NCBI RefSeq assembly: GCF_019393635.1
Contig: NC_057861.1
Coordinates: 197,099,026 to 197,163,025, forward strand
Reading direction: 5' to 3'
From: Dromiciops gliroides
Taxonomy: Eukaryota > Chordata > Mammalia > Microbiotheria > Microbiotheriidae
Length of the DNA stretch: 64,000 nucleotides
Within the stretch, counting starts at the first letter, position 1. Each line of letters starts with the position of its first letter. Under the pieces are notes generated by a model, which was given only the letters and a program-made list of their open reading frames with translations, had not been told where the DNA came from and searched no databases. Shown here piece after piece: positions 11,270 through 23,170 of this stretch. The position numbers and the translations under genes were made by a program.

Positions 11270-12955
11270 AGACTCACAGAAATCATAGAGATGCCTTTGA
11301 GGGAATAATGAAGATTGTTAACTGACCTTCTGAGGTGGAAGAATTCTGGGTTTGGGGTATTTTACAGTTATTCTGAGGGAAATTTCAGGAGAACTCTGTT
11401 TTGGGGTTTTAGAACCTTGAGAAAAGGACTTTCTCCCAGGTATTGGTTTTTCTCCATAAGCAATATATGTCAACTGGAGAGAGGAGAGGGAAAGGGAGAG
11501 GAGACAAGTTCATTGGGCAGAGACCAGGATGACAGTCAGCAATTGTCATAGTAAGAGCAAATTTCAGTCAGCAGTTCATTTCTTCCACAATGTGAGGTGA
11601 CCTTTAGCTGTGAGTCTTCTATACCTTAATAATATATAGATATATTCTGTATCTATATGTTATTTAAATGTTGATATCTTTATTTTAACTTTGATAAAAC
11701 CAACTAATTACATGACCATTAATAATGATTTAGTCTACATCTAGAAGTGCTGGGTTTGCAATTAAGAGAAGGAAAGCTAATTCACAGGAAAAAGATTTTG
11801 CTGATTTTATTTCTGGGTGTGGTCTGAATTGATTAGAAGGTTTTATAGCTTTGGTAAGTTTTGATATTATTTCAAGGCATTACTCATTACAAGAGACTGC
11901 CTTTGAACTTGGTAAAATAGGTAATTTATAAGATGAACCAGTAGCAAAGAGGGTAAGTAAGGGGTAGGGTTTTGGTAAAGGCACTGTTTACAGGCTCTCA
12001 TCACATACCCATTCCTCATAGAATTTCTTTCCATAAATCAGATGAGGATTTTGGATTGTGTGATCTCTAAAGTTGTTTCCAACCCTAAGTCTAGGATCCT
12101 TCCAATGTTCCTGGTTGACTGTAGGTATTCAGAAGTGAGGAATCATTGGCTTGAAAAAAGGAAACCCATTTTGGGGAAATTGGTTGTGCTATAATTGGAT
12201 CTAAGTCACTTTGAGACAATTTTTAGGTATCCATACATTTGAATAAATGAAATAGCTTAAAATATATTTTTTAAAATTCTGTCTCACTCCTGATCAACTA
12301 AAACTTAACTCTTATTTGTTTTATTTTCTCAGACTCACTAATTTGCTCTTTTCTATTTTTTTTAAGTCTACTATCCTATAATCTTATCTTTCATCTTTAG
12401 TTCCTATAGATCATTTCTATTTCTACCTTCCTTTTAGGGTTCTTAAGAATTCTATCACTGTGAATGTAGGAACTGAAATGGTTCCTGTGGTTGTATACTA
12501 CAGCAAGAAGTTCTGAATGCCGCATGGATGTGCCTGATGCTTTGTAGGGAACACATTCATTGCTTGGACCCCATATTTGGTCACTGGTATAGTAAAGACT
12601 AAGGATGGGTCCTGCACTTAGGATGGTAGACTAGGGTAAAGAAAAGCCATGGAATAGCCACACCTTAAGCTATGTAGCAGACATGGAACAGAGGCAGAAG
12701 CAGGTAGCTGTGTGGCTCTGACTCTGGAGCAGGACTTCAGATTTAGCCCCTAGTCTTATCTGAAGCTTGTAGCTGAATAACCAGGGCAGAGAATTCAGAC
12801 TAAAGGGGATCCTGAAGTTGTCACTTTGAACTTGCTGATGATGGCTAGGGCAAGAAGTAGTCTATTGGAGCCCCAACCAGGGCAAAGCCCAAAATACCCA
12901 GACTCAATGCAAAGTGTAGACCATGAGGACATCAATCAGACTTTGTCCTATATCA
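11270..12955. other. Unassigned DNA with one short repeat tail
   Basis: Mostly unrecognised. 12030-12110 (gatctctaaagttgtttcca and following) resembles the tail of an old MIR/L3-type repeat. The short open frame at 11315-11551 has no recognisable domain. Confidence 0.4.
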
Positions 12956-12959
12956 GACA

Positions 12960-13394
12960 GTTTTGGATACCCTGAAAACTTGAAGCTGGCCTAAGCTGGC
13001 CTTGAGATTCTTTATGAACACAGCACTCAATATTTTCAGAAAGTACCAAGATCCAAGAGAAGGAACATCCACTGTCCAGATCTTCCATCCAGAAAAGCAA
13101 AAAGCATCACCCCAAAACAGAGGCCCAGTTCAAGGAGTAAGATTCAGTGAACAAGTAAACAACAACAACAACAAAGGAATTCTATCATTAACAAAAGGAA
13201 TTAGGGTGATATGGAGACAAAATACACAAAATCAGAGAATGATTACAAAACATTTACAAAGTTTCAAAGAAAAATAAAGCTTAGCTACAATTTTAACTAG
13301 AATTCTTGGAAGAAACAAGAGCAAGAATTAAGAAATGATTTTATAAATTAAATGAGAGTACTAGAGAAAAAAATTAGAAAATAAATGAGAAAGG
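12960..13394 (+). mobile_element. LINE ORF1 coiled-coil region, first part
   Basis: Lysine- and glutamine-rich coding potential at 13002-13277 (for example ITKHLQSFKEK near its end) and the following sequence resemble the coiled-coil half of an L1/HAL1 ORF1, read forward. It is cut at about 13395 by an L1 3' end and appears to resume at 13736. An old copy; the subfamily is not determinable. Confidence 0.5.
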
Positions 13395-13735
13395 ACCTGT
13401 GATGAAAAATACTATATCCACCTCCAGAAAGAGAACTGAAGAACTCTGAATACAGATTGAAACATACTTTTTAAAAAATTTATTTTTCTTGTTTAATTTT
13501 TTGCCTGTTTTCTTTTGTGACATTGTTAATATGGAAATATGTTTTACATGACTTCCCATGTATAACTGATACCAAATTCCTTGCCTTCTCAAGGAATAAA
13601 GTGGGGCAGGAGGGAAAGAGGGAGAGAAGTTGGAACTCAACATTTAAAAAAAACCAGTTGTTAAAATTTTATCATGTAATTGGGGAATATTTAATGAAAT
13701 AAATAAAAATATATTTTAAAAAAGAAAAGAAATTA
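13395..13735 (+). mobile_element. L1 3' UTR and polyA end, severely 5'-truncated
   Basis: Contains the marsupial L1 3'-end landmarks tatccacctccagaaagaga, then gaactctgaatacagatt, gtgacattgttaatatgg and a terminal A-rich stretch with aaataaataaaaatatat. Inserted into LINE ORF1 sequence. Confidence 0.8.
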
Positions 13736-13975
13736 GAGTTTTGGAGGAAAATCTTGGAAGGAGAATTAATAGCTTAGCAAAAGAGGTTAAAAAAAACCAC
13801 AAACATTATCCAAAAAACAGATTTCTTGAAATTTAGAATAGGTTGAACAGAAGTTAATAATTATGTAAAGCAAAAAATGTTTTAAAAAGTCAAAAAACCA
13901 ATAAAAGAAGAAAATATAAAATCACAATAGAAGATACAGAAAACATAGAAGATAATAGAAATGTTTTAATAGACT
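13736..13975 (+). mobile_element. LINE ORF1 region, second part
   Basis: Continues the AG-rich coding-like sequence interrupted at 13395 (tcttggaaggagaattaata, then aaaacagatttcttgaaatt). Followed by a reverse L1 3' UTR at about 13985. Confidence 0.5.
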
Positions 13976-13984
13976 TGGAAAAGA

Positions 13985-14315
13985 TATTAAAGAGAAATAA
14001 TTTTTAATTTCAATTTCATCTTATTTTTAGCTTTGAATTCTCTATTTCCCAACTCCATCTCTCCCTACTTTGAAAAAAACAAAACCTGCCACAAACATGT
14101 ATATTCAAAGAAAACGAATTTTCATCTTAGCCACATCCAAAAGAAACATATTCCTCAATTTGCATTCTGAGTCCATCACCTCCCTTTCTGGAGATGAGTA
14201 CTATCATATTTTATCATGAATCCTCTGGAACTGTGGTTGTTCATATTATTAATCAGAGTTCCTAAGACTTTAGTTATTTGTCTATTTTTTGTTGTCTAAA
14301 TTGTTCAAGGAGAAA
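13985..14315 (-). mobile_element. L1 3' UTR fragment
   Basis: Minus-strand L1 3' end: the ctccatctctccctacttt tract, the block near 14130-14240 with ctggagatgagtactatc, and the following catgaatcctctggaactgt. Inserted into the forward LINE ORF1 remnant. Confidence 0.65.
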
Positions 14316-14329
14316 TAATATTTCATTAC

Positions 14330-14560
14330 TTGAAAGCCATGGTTGAAAGAAGAGCCTGGATATCATATTTCAAGAAATCATAAAGGAAAATATTCAGCTC
14401 TATTAAAACCAAAGGGCAAAATGAAAATATAAAGATTCTACTGGTCAACTCCTAACACAAATTCCAAATTAAAGACTCCCAGGAATATCATAATCAAAAT
14501 CCACAACTTCTAGGTCAAAGAAAAAAAATAATACAAACAGCTAGAGATAAAGAACTCTTA
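14330..14560 (+). mobile_element. LINE ORF1 C-terminal domain remnant
   Basis: Matches the plus-strand order of ORF1 preserved at 29945-30200: cctggatatcatatttcaag, agaaatcataaaggaaaat, actcccaggaatatcataa and tcaaaatccacaacttctag. Likely the third piece of the ORF1 at 12960-13975. Confidence 0.65.
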
Positions 14561-14589
14561 AGCATGTCATCACTTCCTCCCATTGCCTT

Positions 14590-15560
14590 CCAATTGACAA
14601 TTTTTTAAATGAAAAAAAAACCTCTTATAACAAATATTTATAGTCCATCAAAATAAATGTCTACATTGACCATGTCCAAAAATGCACGTTTCCATCTGAA
14701 TTTTAAGTCCATAATCTCTCTGGCAGGAGGTAAGTTTCTTCAGTCATCTGGGTTTGTAATTTATCGTTTATCATTATCATTTGTAATTTATCAGAACTGA
14801 TCAGAGTTCTAAAGTCTTTCAAAGCTGTTTTTCTTCATAACATAGTTGCAACTGTAGAAATTGTTCTCCACGTTACTTGCTTTCTTCATTCTGCATCAGT
14901 TTCCTTATAAACTAGTTCATCATCATATACCAAAATAATATTCTATTATATTCATGTACTATAATTTATTTAGCCAGTCCTCAATAGGTGGGCATTACCT
15001 TCATTTCCAGTTCCTTGCCACCACAAAAAGAAATGCTATAAATATTTTTGAGCTCTTAAGTCCTTTTCATCTCTCTATGATCTCTTTGGGGTATAGATCT
15101 AGTAGTGGTATAGCTGGGTCAGAAGAATATGTACAGTTAAGTCAATTCCTGGCCATAGTTCCAAATTGCTTTCTAGAACAACTGGACTAATTCACAACTT
15201 CACCAATAGTGCATCGCTGGGACTTTTCCCAAAACCCTTCCAACATTTGTCATTTTCCTCTATTGTCATCTTTGCAGCCAAGTGAACATGAGGTGGAACC
15301 TCAAATTTTCTTTAATTTGCATTTCTCTAATTATTAGTGTTTTGGACCATTTTTCAAATGATTGTTGATAGCTTTGATTTCTTCCTTTGAACAGTTAGGC
15401 TTATCATTTCTATAGTTTTTGTTTTCTAGTCTGTCAATTCTTCCCTAATTTTCAAGATTTTTCTTTTGCATTTTTCAGTTTTTAAACTTGTTGGTTTTCT
15501 AGGTTTCTTTTTTTAACTGCACACCCAGTTCATTAATCTTCCCTTTCTCTATTTTCTTAT
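14590..15560 (-). mobile_element. L1 3' half of ORF2 plus 3' UTR
   Basis: Minus-strand copy of the terminal ORF2 and 3' UTR. Landmarks are the tccagttccttgccaccac block, tctatgatctctttggggta and gttccaaattgctttctaga, in the same order as the complement of 23880-24640. Interrupted by no obvious SINE. Peters out in T-rich DNA near 15560. Confidence 0.85.
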
Positions 15561-15564
15561 TCTT

Positions 15565-16140
15565 AAGTACATATAAACATAATAATATTATTGTTTCATT
15601 GTGTATGGAATCTTTAAATATGACATAAATTATATGAGTAATTTTAATTCATCAAGAGTAGTAGACAATGGCTTACAAATCACTGCATCTTTCATCTTCT
15701 AGCATGGTACATTTTCACACAGCAGGCATTTAATAAGTATCTGGTAAGTGAATAAGTTCAGGTGACCCACATAGGGTCATGCAACTCATACAAATGGGAA
15801 ACATGGGAACGGAACCCAACCCTACTGTGGCCTTCATTTGCAAACCACGTCTTAGACCAGGGTCTAAGTTACTGATCCTAAAAGACACCAAAATGAGGCT
15901 CTCACACATTCTATCTCAGTAGAACTACTGGTGCTGGCCTCATGATCACCAGTGTTAATGGTGCTGATTTTTATTCTTTGCCTTTAATTAACCATTATAA
16001 GTGTAATTATATATAGATATCTCCAAACTGGTGATCAGCATTTCCCTGTGCCATCAACACTTGCTTTCTCTCTTTGCTAGGCCCCATATTAACACTACAT
16101 TAGTAGTAACAGTGAAGCAGGAGTGGTTATGGCTGAGGTA
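15565..16140. other. Mostly unassigned; possible MIR fragment
   Basis: 15715-15860 has a faint reverse MIR flavour (gtgacccacatagggtcatg, then ggaacggaacccaaccc), too degraded to call firmly. The rest is unrecognised. Confidence 0.35.
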
Positions 16141-16149
16141 AAGGTAATG

Positions 16150-16330
16150 ATGATCATAATAATATTAATAATAGCTAACCTTTATATAGCATTTACTATG
16201 TGACAGGTGCCGTACTAAACCTTTTATGATTATTTTCTCATCCTCTCAGCAATTCTGAGAGGTAGATGCTATTATCCAAATTTCACAGTTGAATAAACTG
16301 AGGTAAACAGTTAAATGATTTCAGGTGTAC
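16150..16330 (-). mobile_element. MIR SINE
   Basis: Classic reverse MIR order: aatagctaacctttatatag, cattttctcatcct-like block, gagaggtagatgctattatc, then ttgaataaactgaggtaa. The head side is lost. Confidence 0.8.
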
Positions 16331-16334
16331 ACAA

Positions 16335-17320
16335 AAGTTACTTCAAAAGCAGCTGCTGCTAACCAAGGTCATCCATAACAGATAAGGCAGAGTAGAAGGG
16401 GACCCAAAAGGTCAAAACCCAGAGAGTGGACAAGTAGATGACAAATTGCTAAGTAGGTTTAACTGAAATAAGATCCTGAGAGAAAAAGGCTGCCTGAGTG
16501 GGTCAGATGCAAAGAGAAAACTTGAACAGAGAAAACGAAATCAAAATAACAGACAAGGTAGAAAATAGTATATAATGCAGAGGAGGCAAAGTCCTAAATG
16601 CAAAAGTGTTCTATCTACTACATTTGATTAGACATGCTAGGAAGGTGGCCATATTCAACCCATAATTGTAAAGAGGTCCCTGGGTAATTCTAGGGTCCCT
16701 GACAGGATTATGGCATTCTTTCTAACCATTCCTTCACCCAGATGATAGAGTATTGTACAATGCTGAAGAAGTACACTTAAAGCTGCTGTCTTGAAATGAA
16801 AAGTACTCAGAGAGAAAATGCCTCTTAAACATATTTCTGGTAATAGGTACATAATTCCTGGTACCTGATAGGAAGGAATCATTATAACAAAAACAACTCA
16901 TTTTTATAACACTAACTTTTATAATGTAGTTTTCTCAAAATTACTTTTTGAGTTAAAGAACTAATGGAACAACTACAATTTGGGTACATGGGGCAAACAC
17001 CATAAAAATCAGCTGGGGAGGAGAAAGGGACCAGGGGGATAGATTTCAGACTGTTGTAACTAGGGATATCACTCCTAGGAAAGGGGATGGGGCAGGGTTA
17101 GAGTCAGGGAGAAGGAAGAAGTCAGGGTAGTGAAGTGGATGGTAGTGCTAAATTATATAACTATATAGTAGTTCCTTATCTTAATCACTTATTCTTGCTA
17201 ACTAGGTTCTGAGTTCATTGTTTTTATTTGCTGAAGGAGTATATTGTCATCACACATTGCATTTTGACACCCCAGGGCAAAGCCCTAGGTACCCTGCCCT
17301 AATCTGGAGGAATAAAATTT
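16335..17320. other. Unassigned DNA
   Basis: No repeat or exon recognised. A short open frame on the minus strand at 16655-16882 has no recognisable domain. Confidence 0.4.
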
Positions 17321-17324
17321 TTAT

Positions 17325-17452
17325 TCCCATTTTTTCAGACAATTAAATAGTCTGAAACAGATAAAATGATTTGCTCATGGACACACAGCTAGTAAATATC
17401 TGATCTGGGTCTTCTGACTGTAGGTCTTGCTTTCTTTCCACTAAGATTCAGA
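17325..17452 (-). mobile_element. MIR-type SINE fragment
   Basis: Reverse order ttgctcatggacacacagct, agtaaatatctgatctgggt, cttctgactgtaggtcttgc, then a ctttccactaagattc end. Equivalent to the left half of MIR. Confidence 0.65.
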
Positions 17453-17509
17453 GAAAAGATTTATAATTTCACTTTGCTTCTTCCATAAATCAATGTGCAT
17501 ATATAATCT

Positions 17510-17762
17510 GGGCAGCTAGGTAGTGCAGGGGATAGAGTGTTGGACCTGCAGTCAGGAAGACTCCTCTTCCTGAGTATAAATCTGGTTTCAGACACTTACT
17601 AGCTGTGTGACCCTGGGCAAGTCACTTAATCCTGTTTGTCTCAGTTTCCTCATCTGTAAAATGAACTGGAGAAGGAAATGGCAAACCACTCCAGTGTCTT
17701 TTCCAAGAAAACCTCAATTAGGGTCATGAAGAATTGGACACAACTGAAAGAACTAAACAACA
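17510..17762 (+). mobile_element. Marsupial CORE-SINE with ggagaaggaaatggcaa tail
   Basis: Head ctgggcagctaggtagtgca, core agctgtgtgaccctgggcaa, ctcagtttcctcatctgtaa, then the lineage-typical right end: actggagaaggaaatggcaa, accactccagtgtc and ggacacaactgaaagaacta. The reverse copy at 54169-54423 belongs to the same family. Confidence 0.88.
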
Positions 17763-17764
17763 TA

Positions 17765-18750
17765 TATTCTGTTCTCTTTTATGTTTTCCAGTAAGTTTCA
17801 TATAAAGCAGGAGAGAGAAACAAAGGAACTTTTTTGAGTTTCTGGAATAATAGAAGGTTCAGCAGAAGAAAAAGTATATAATATCACAATTATTGTTCAT
17901 CTATTGCAACATGATTTTTCTTGCTTGGTTCCATTTATAATTTGATCAGATAAGTACTTGTTAAGTGCTTACTATGCATAAGTCATCATGATTACTTTGA
18001 ATATAAATTTATGGAATTCTCTGTTCTTCAATATCTGCTTTGTAATCATTTTCCTAAATTAGTAATGTTAAAATGAATAAACAAAGGCAGTGACTAGTGG
18101 TTAAATGGCCAAAGAAGAAGGAAGATAAAAAGAAAGGCACTTTATAAATGACATTCTTATTATAATAAATAGTAATGGAAATAGCTGCAAGATGAATTTA
18201 TTTTGGATGCCAGTAAATGATATTGTGCTTTCTGTTTTCAAAATGTTTTGACATTATTTGGATTGGTCTTAAATGTATTTACAGATTCATTTGAGTAACT
18301 AAAGATAAGGGTTTTGGGGGGAGACAGAAACTTGATAGAATTGAAAGTTAAGATCTTTACTAAAATCTTCACTTTTTCAGAAAGACAGTAAAAGCTGAGC
18401 TTATATACCCTTTTCCATGCTCAGTCTAAAAGAATACATTGTTTTATAACTTTAATGTTACATATATTAATAATGCACATGTACTTATATTAAAGAAAAA
18501 AGAGCCAGACAAAGAAAACTCTCTGTGCTTTGTTTGTATGACAGCTCATGAATTGGTGGAACCCTTTATGTATGAACAAGGTAATACCATGAACTAAATT
18601 CTCTATAAAGTACACCAGAAGGCATAGCTAAACGTTTAAAAAAGAGAAATTTTAAATCAAAATCCAATTCAACATTTGTCAAATGCATACTCCATGAATG
18701 TTGACTTAATACAGGGGGGGAAGGAATGCTAACAACTTGAGCTATTGACA
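17765..18750. other. Unassigned DNA
   Basis: Around 17950-18000 a short tgttaagtgcttactatgca stretch resembles an L2/L3-type tail. Otherwise no feature is recognised. Confidence 0.4.
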
Positions 18751-18754
18751 AGTA

Positions 18755-18905
18755 GAATGGACTGCCTTGGGATGTAATAGATTCCCTCTCACTGGAGTTT
18801 TTAAAAGTAAAACTAGATGATTGTGTCTTGGAATTGTTGTAGAGGGAGTGCTTCCTTAAGTATGGGTTGGATTAGAGGTGTGCAACTCTGAGATTCTATA
18901 CAGTT
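18755..18905 (+). mobile_element. L3/CR1 LINE 3' end
   Basis: gaatggactgccttgggatg, then ccctctcactggagttttta, ggttggattagaggtgtgca and the terminal gagattctata typical of CR1-clade 3' ends. An ancient copy. Confidence 0.75.
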
Positions 18906-19174
18906 GGAAGAACTGAGGAAAAGCTGGGGAAAACATATCACAAACCTAGCATGGTACAGGAATCATGAGGAACTTCAATTATACAGAAGTTTTCAGTATA
19001 AATCAATAACAATATCTGTTATTTTTGTCTTTTTTAAGGATAGTTTCATCTTTCCAGAGGTGGAGAGAACAAGGAAGAAAATAATTACGTGGGGGGGGGG
19101 GAAATAGAAATTTACATGATGACTGTATTATATATTTTTAAATGAATAGCAAATTGTACATAATAGATTTGTAC

Positions 19175-19321
19175 CTTTTTTTCCCCTGTGGGGCAATGAG
19201 GGTTAAGTGACTTGCCCAGAGTCACACAGCTAGTAAATGTCAAGTGTTTGAGGCCTTATTTGAACTCAGGTCCTACTGAATCCAGGGCAGGACTTTATCC
19301 ACTGTGCCACCTAACTGCCCC
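19175..19321 (-). mobile_element. Marsupial tRNA-headed SINE
   Basis: Reverse full-length copy with T-rich tail, ggttaagtgacttgcccaga and the ccacctaactgcccc head. Perfect 10-bp duplication agatttgtac at 19165-19174 and 19322-19331. Confidence 0.93.
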
Positions 19322-19396
19322 AGATTTGTACTTTCAAGTGCAATTATCTTTTTTTTAATTATCCTGTTATGGAAATGCTTATTTTATTCCATAAAT

Positions 19397-19421
19397 TAAA
19401 AATAAAATAAAATAAAATAAT
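19397..19421 (+). repeat. (AAAAT)n short tandem repeat
   Basis: About five copies of AAAAT/AATAA in a row. Confidence 0.8.
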
Positions 19422-19627
19422 TTTTTAAAGGAAATAACCATATTGAACCTGACTCTGAAAAATGAGAAAGACACCAAAGTAAATAATAGGAATATTGTGG
19501 AGAAATGAACACTCTATGTTAGAATTCTTAATAAATGAAGAAAAAACGGTAGGGAGAATCCAACATATACTCTGTTTTCAGACAGCAGATTTGAAAAGAT
19601 TCAAGCAAAGGTTAGATAAGATCTCAT

Positions 19628-19740
19628 GGCCTAATAATCTACAGGAGAAGTCTGGTACCTAGTGAATACTTAATAAACTTTTTTTGGCCTAATAATCTAC
19701 AGGAGAAGTCTGGCACATAGTAAATATTTAATAAACCTCG
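19628..19740 (+). repeat. 58-bp tandem duplication
   Basis: The segment starting ggcctaataatctacaggag at 19628 recurs at 19686 immediately after its own T-run. Both copies continue through agaagtctgg and end in taataaac. The second copy reads more like an L2/MIR tail (tggcacatagtaaatattta). Confidence 0.85.
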
Positions 19741-19769
19741 CTCTCTTCCTTTCTTATTTCTGTTCTTTT

Positions 19770-20072
19770 TTTTATAATAAACATTTTTTTTTAAATTTTG
19801 AGTTCCAAATTCTATCCCTCCTTCCCTCACTCCCCTCCCCTCTCCCTGAGGTGGTAAGCAATCATATAGAGGTTATACTTGTGCAATTATATAAAACATT
19901 TTCATATTAGTCACTTTGTTTAATAAAACTTGACTAAAAGAATGAAATGAAAGTGAAAATAGCATGCTTCAGTCTGTGTTCAATAAATATCAGTTCTTTC
20001 TTTGGAGGTGGATAGTATGCTTCATCATTAGTCCTTTGGAATTGTCTTTGATCATATTGCTGAGAATTCTTT
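19770..20072 (-). mobile_element. L1 3' UTR fragment
   Basis: Minus-strand L1 3' end: T-rich start, the C-rich cactcccctcccctctccct tract, then tcagttctttctttggaggt and tagtcctttggaattgtctt, the same order as 31480-31880. Merges into a CCTT microsatellite. Confidence 0.8.
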
Positions 20073-20126
20073 CTCCCTCCCTCCCTCCTTCCTTCCTTCC
20101 TTCCTTCTTTCCTTCCCTCCTTCCTA
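20068..20126 (+). repeat. (CCCT)n/(CCTT)n microsatellite
   Basis: Pyrimidine tract of CCCT then CCTT units, continuous with the end of the reverse L1 fragment. Confidence 0.9.
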
Positions 20127-20224
20127 TTATCTAATCCAAGAGGGATGGGTAGCTCTTAAGGATGAAATCTAAAGATCTAAACAGAAATCGATCCAATGAG
20201 GAAGACCTAGGGAAACTATCTAAG

Positions 20225-20350
20225 GCATACATTCTTAACCTGGGGCCCATCAACTACTTAAAAATTTATTTTTGATACCTACATTTAGATAAAATTATTT
20301 TCTTTTGTAGCTCTTAAAAATTATTTTGGCAAATTTTCACAAAGTCCTAC
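20225..20350. mobile_element. hAT-like non-autonomous DNA transposon remnant
   Basis: Begins cattcttaacctggggccca, a phrase typical of mammalian hAT/Charlie-type short elements, followed by AT-rich filler. No inverted end or 8-bp duplication could be fixed, so boundaries and orientation are open. Confidence 0.4.
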
Positions 20351-20639
20351 TATGATGCCTCATAATGGCATGAAAGAAACCTTAGGTTCTCTTCAGGTTA
20401 CACCAGTGAAGCACAAGCTCTAGCAGGTTCTACCATGTTGGAAAGGCTTAAATTTCTGCCCAGCAATAGACTGTGTCTGCTTTTGATATATCAGCCAAAG
20501 TATGGAGAGCTTTTTCTCCAGGAGACTATCTACTTGGTTGTAAATTCTTTGCCTGTGGCAACCAATGTAATGACAAAAACTCTTTAAAAAAAGCTAGAAA
20601 TGGTCATTAGTCCTGTGCAATCCTCTTTCATATCTCTAT

Positions 20640-20800
20640 TCACAGCCAGTGAATAATAATAAATATCATCATTATTATTACTAATTATTAAGTATCATCT
20701 ATGTGCCTGGAACTGAGCTATGTCCTAGGGACACAAAGAAAGACAATAGGTAGTCCCAGTCCTCACAGAACTCCTGGTTTAAAGTGGCACAGGAGCAGAA
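20640..20800 (+). mobile_element. L2/L3-type LINE 3' tail
   Basis: aatatcatcattattatta, then atctatgtgcctggaactga, cctagggacacaaagaaaga and cagtcctcacagaactcctg. The same ordered phrase occurs at 45295-45480 and 57890-58085. Confidence 0.6.
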
Positions 20801-20804
20801 TTGA

Positions 20805-22235
20805 GGACAGACTGCTCAGAATCACAACTTAGCTGTTGCTATGCTAAATGTATGATCCTTGTCCAGTAACTGAATAAAATATGACTGGAGAAACTGAACT
20901 GTATCAATCTTAACGTTCTTCCTGCTATGAATGAAACCAGAAGATGTCAGAGTTCATGAGACATTTGGTGACTTTGTATTTTGATGCTCATGATAAACAT
21001 TTGCAGAAAGATGACCACATAAATTGTGACAGTATAAATTATTTTTTTCACAGTGTAAATTATATGCTAGTATATGATACAGAAATTGAAGTTTTGCAGA
21101 AATTCTATGAATATATATACCCTCCAAATTAAATCAATAGGCACTAATATTTGGTGACTTCAGTGTAAAGGTGAGGGGAAGGAAGGATGGTTAAAAAAAG
21201 TTGGAAAACATGGTTCCTAAATAAGAAAGAGAAAAACAAACAGAAAAAACCTTTCCATTTTTTCAAACTCTTTTTTTCCATCAATTATAATAGAGCCACT
21301 GATATTTGGCCTCTAATGTTATATTGTTCTTTGCATTAAGTGGAAATAGAAATAAAGAAAGTAAAGATAGGGAAAAAATCTGGGCTAGACTAAGGATAAA
21401 TAGAAGAAATAAGTGCTTGAGGCAATAAATATAGTTCTGGGACCCAATTTTTCAGGGATCAATTATCAAGATTTGGGAAAAACACATATATCATTTCTTC
21501 CATTAAAAAATTACTAAGAAGACTAATAACTATCAAGTAATATGCCTACCTTCCCATCTATTCAACATTTTAATGAGAAATTGCTCCAAATACATAGAGG
21601 GCATCTTTAAAGAAGGCATGAGACAGGAAAAGGCAGACTTTAGCAAATGATATTCTGTAGCAAATACATCTTTATAGTGACACAGGTGTCTAAAAGGTAT
21701 GGAAAATGCAATATCCTATTATACTTATTGTTCTTTGACTATTTTTTAAAAAGCATTTGACTCAATGGTGCAAAACTGAATGCATATTTAATAATCATAT
21801 AAGGTTCTTTGAAAGATAATACAAGGAAAAAAAATCCCCAGAGTCTGTGGAGAAAGAAGGTGCTTGGTCTTGGAAGGACAGAGAAGCTGATGGCAAAAAG
21901 ACCTTTCCAAGAATGATATTTTTCCAAATCCAGAGCCTGAAGATTTTCTTGCAAACCCAACAAATTGTATATGGGATTACACAGTACTGATATTTTTACA
22001 TGATAGGGAATGTTGAAGTCATGTACTTAACAGATAATGGAAAGCTTCTTACCATTATGCAACTTGTTTATTTATACGAAGTCTTTTCTTTGCAACTGCT
22101 GGGTGAATGATTTTGAGTTTGCTGATATTCTTTATCTAAAGGAAAACATACATGTCAGTTTTTAAGTGCCATTATCAACTTCATTCACTTCAGAGAATCA
22201 CACTGAGAAATATACATGAAACATTTATGGCAATA
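20805..22235. other. Unassigned DNA
   Basis: A 62-codon frame at 20944-21132 and a reverse frame at 21739-21963 have no recognisable domain. No repeat cores seen. The tail end may include the untranslated leader of the retrocopy that follows. Confidence 0.35.
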
Positions 22236-22239
22236 CAAA

Positions 22240-23170
22240 TCCTCTAGGGACAAAATGCAGAAGCTACATGTAGCAAAACAGGAAGCATTGATGAAACTGG
22301 AGAAACTTGACTCTGTCCCAGCTGAAGAGCAGGCAGAGTTGCAGAGTTCAAGGAACTCTTAGCTGACATTCAGGAGCTGCAGCAAACACTGAACGGGTTT
22401 AATAATAATTAAAAAACCAAAACCTGTAACAATAAAGAAAGAATTTCCGAGAAGTCAGACCTTGCTGAGATCATTAACATTTGAATGAATTTAAATTGTC
22501 ACTAGTTACTTTGAAAGAAGAACAGGAGAGTATGAAAACAAAAACTGTGGACTCTACAGAGAAGTAAAAGAACATGAAAAAGACAATGCAGAAACCCAAA
22601 ACTTCAGAGCTGGAAGTAACTGAAAAATATGATGCCTATTGACGTGCAATTGAGCATATGTCTTCATTCCAAACGGTGCTACAATTATATCAAAAGAAAA
22701 TGGAAGGACTTTCAGAGAGTGAGGACAAAGTAATGAGTATCTTGAAAGCAAACCAATACTTGAAGGACCAGATTGAAAGTACTCAGACAAAATTAAAATA
22801 AATTAAGGTAGAGGAAACCTCACTGAAAAGACTAGTCATTGTTGAGAAAGAGAAGCTTGCTACAACCTAACTGAAGATTAATAAATAAGAAGCATGAGGA
22901 TGTCAGGCAATATAAATGCTTAGTACTTGAGGAATGTAATAAACTTCAAGAGAAGAGAGGAGCTGTAAGTGAACAGGTGACAACAATTAATCACAATAGC
23001 CAAAGAAGCAGCATTGAAATATAACAGCTCAAAGATGTCATTGAAACTGAGAAACTAAAATTCCAGGAAATCTTCCTCACATTGAAAAGTGCCATAAAGA
23101 AATGCCATGAAGCCATGGAAAAGGCAGCAGAGAAGGGCAAAGTTAGAATGGGTGAAAAAGTTGCTGAGCC
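22240..23170 (+). pseudogene. Retrocopy of an unidentified coiled-coil protein gene, 5' part
   Basis: The plus strand reads as a broken but coherent long coiled coil. Segments in successive frames include [20 protein letters not shown] (about 22230-22290), HMSSFQTVLQLYQKKMEGLS (about 22655-22715), [16 protein letters not shown] (about 22930-22980), ETEKLKFQEIFLTLKSAIKK (about 23045-23105) and AMEKAAEKGKVRMGEKVAEP (about 23110-23170). Heptad-like spacing of L/I with K/E/Q is maintained throughout. Several in-frame stops and frame changes make it non-functional. There are no introns over 900 bp, which suggests retroposition. I could not name the parent gene; Golgi, centrosomal or kinetochore coiled-coil proteins are plausible but undecided. 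The copy is cut at 23170 by an L1 and continues at 24824. Confidence 0.65.

Noticed and set aside
20944-21132. 62-codon forward frame as a small gene
   Set aside because: No recognised domain, no context, AT-rich codon use typical of chance frames here.
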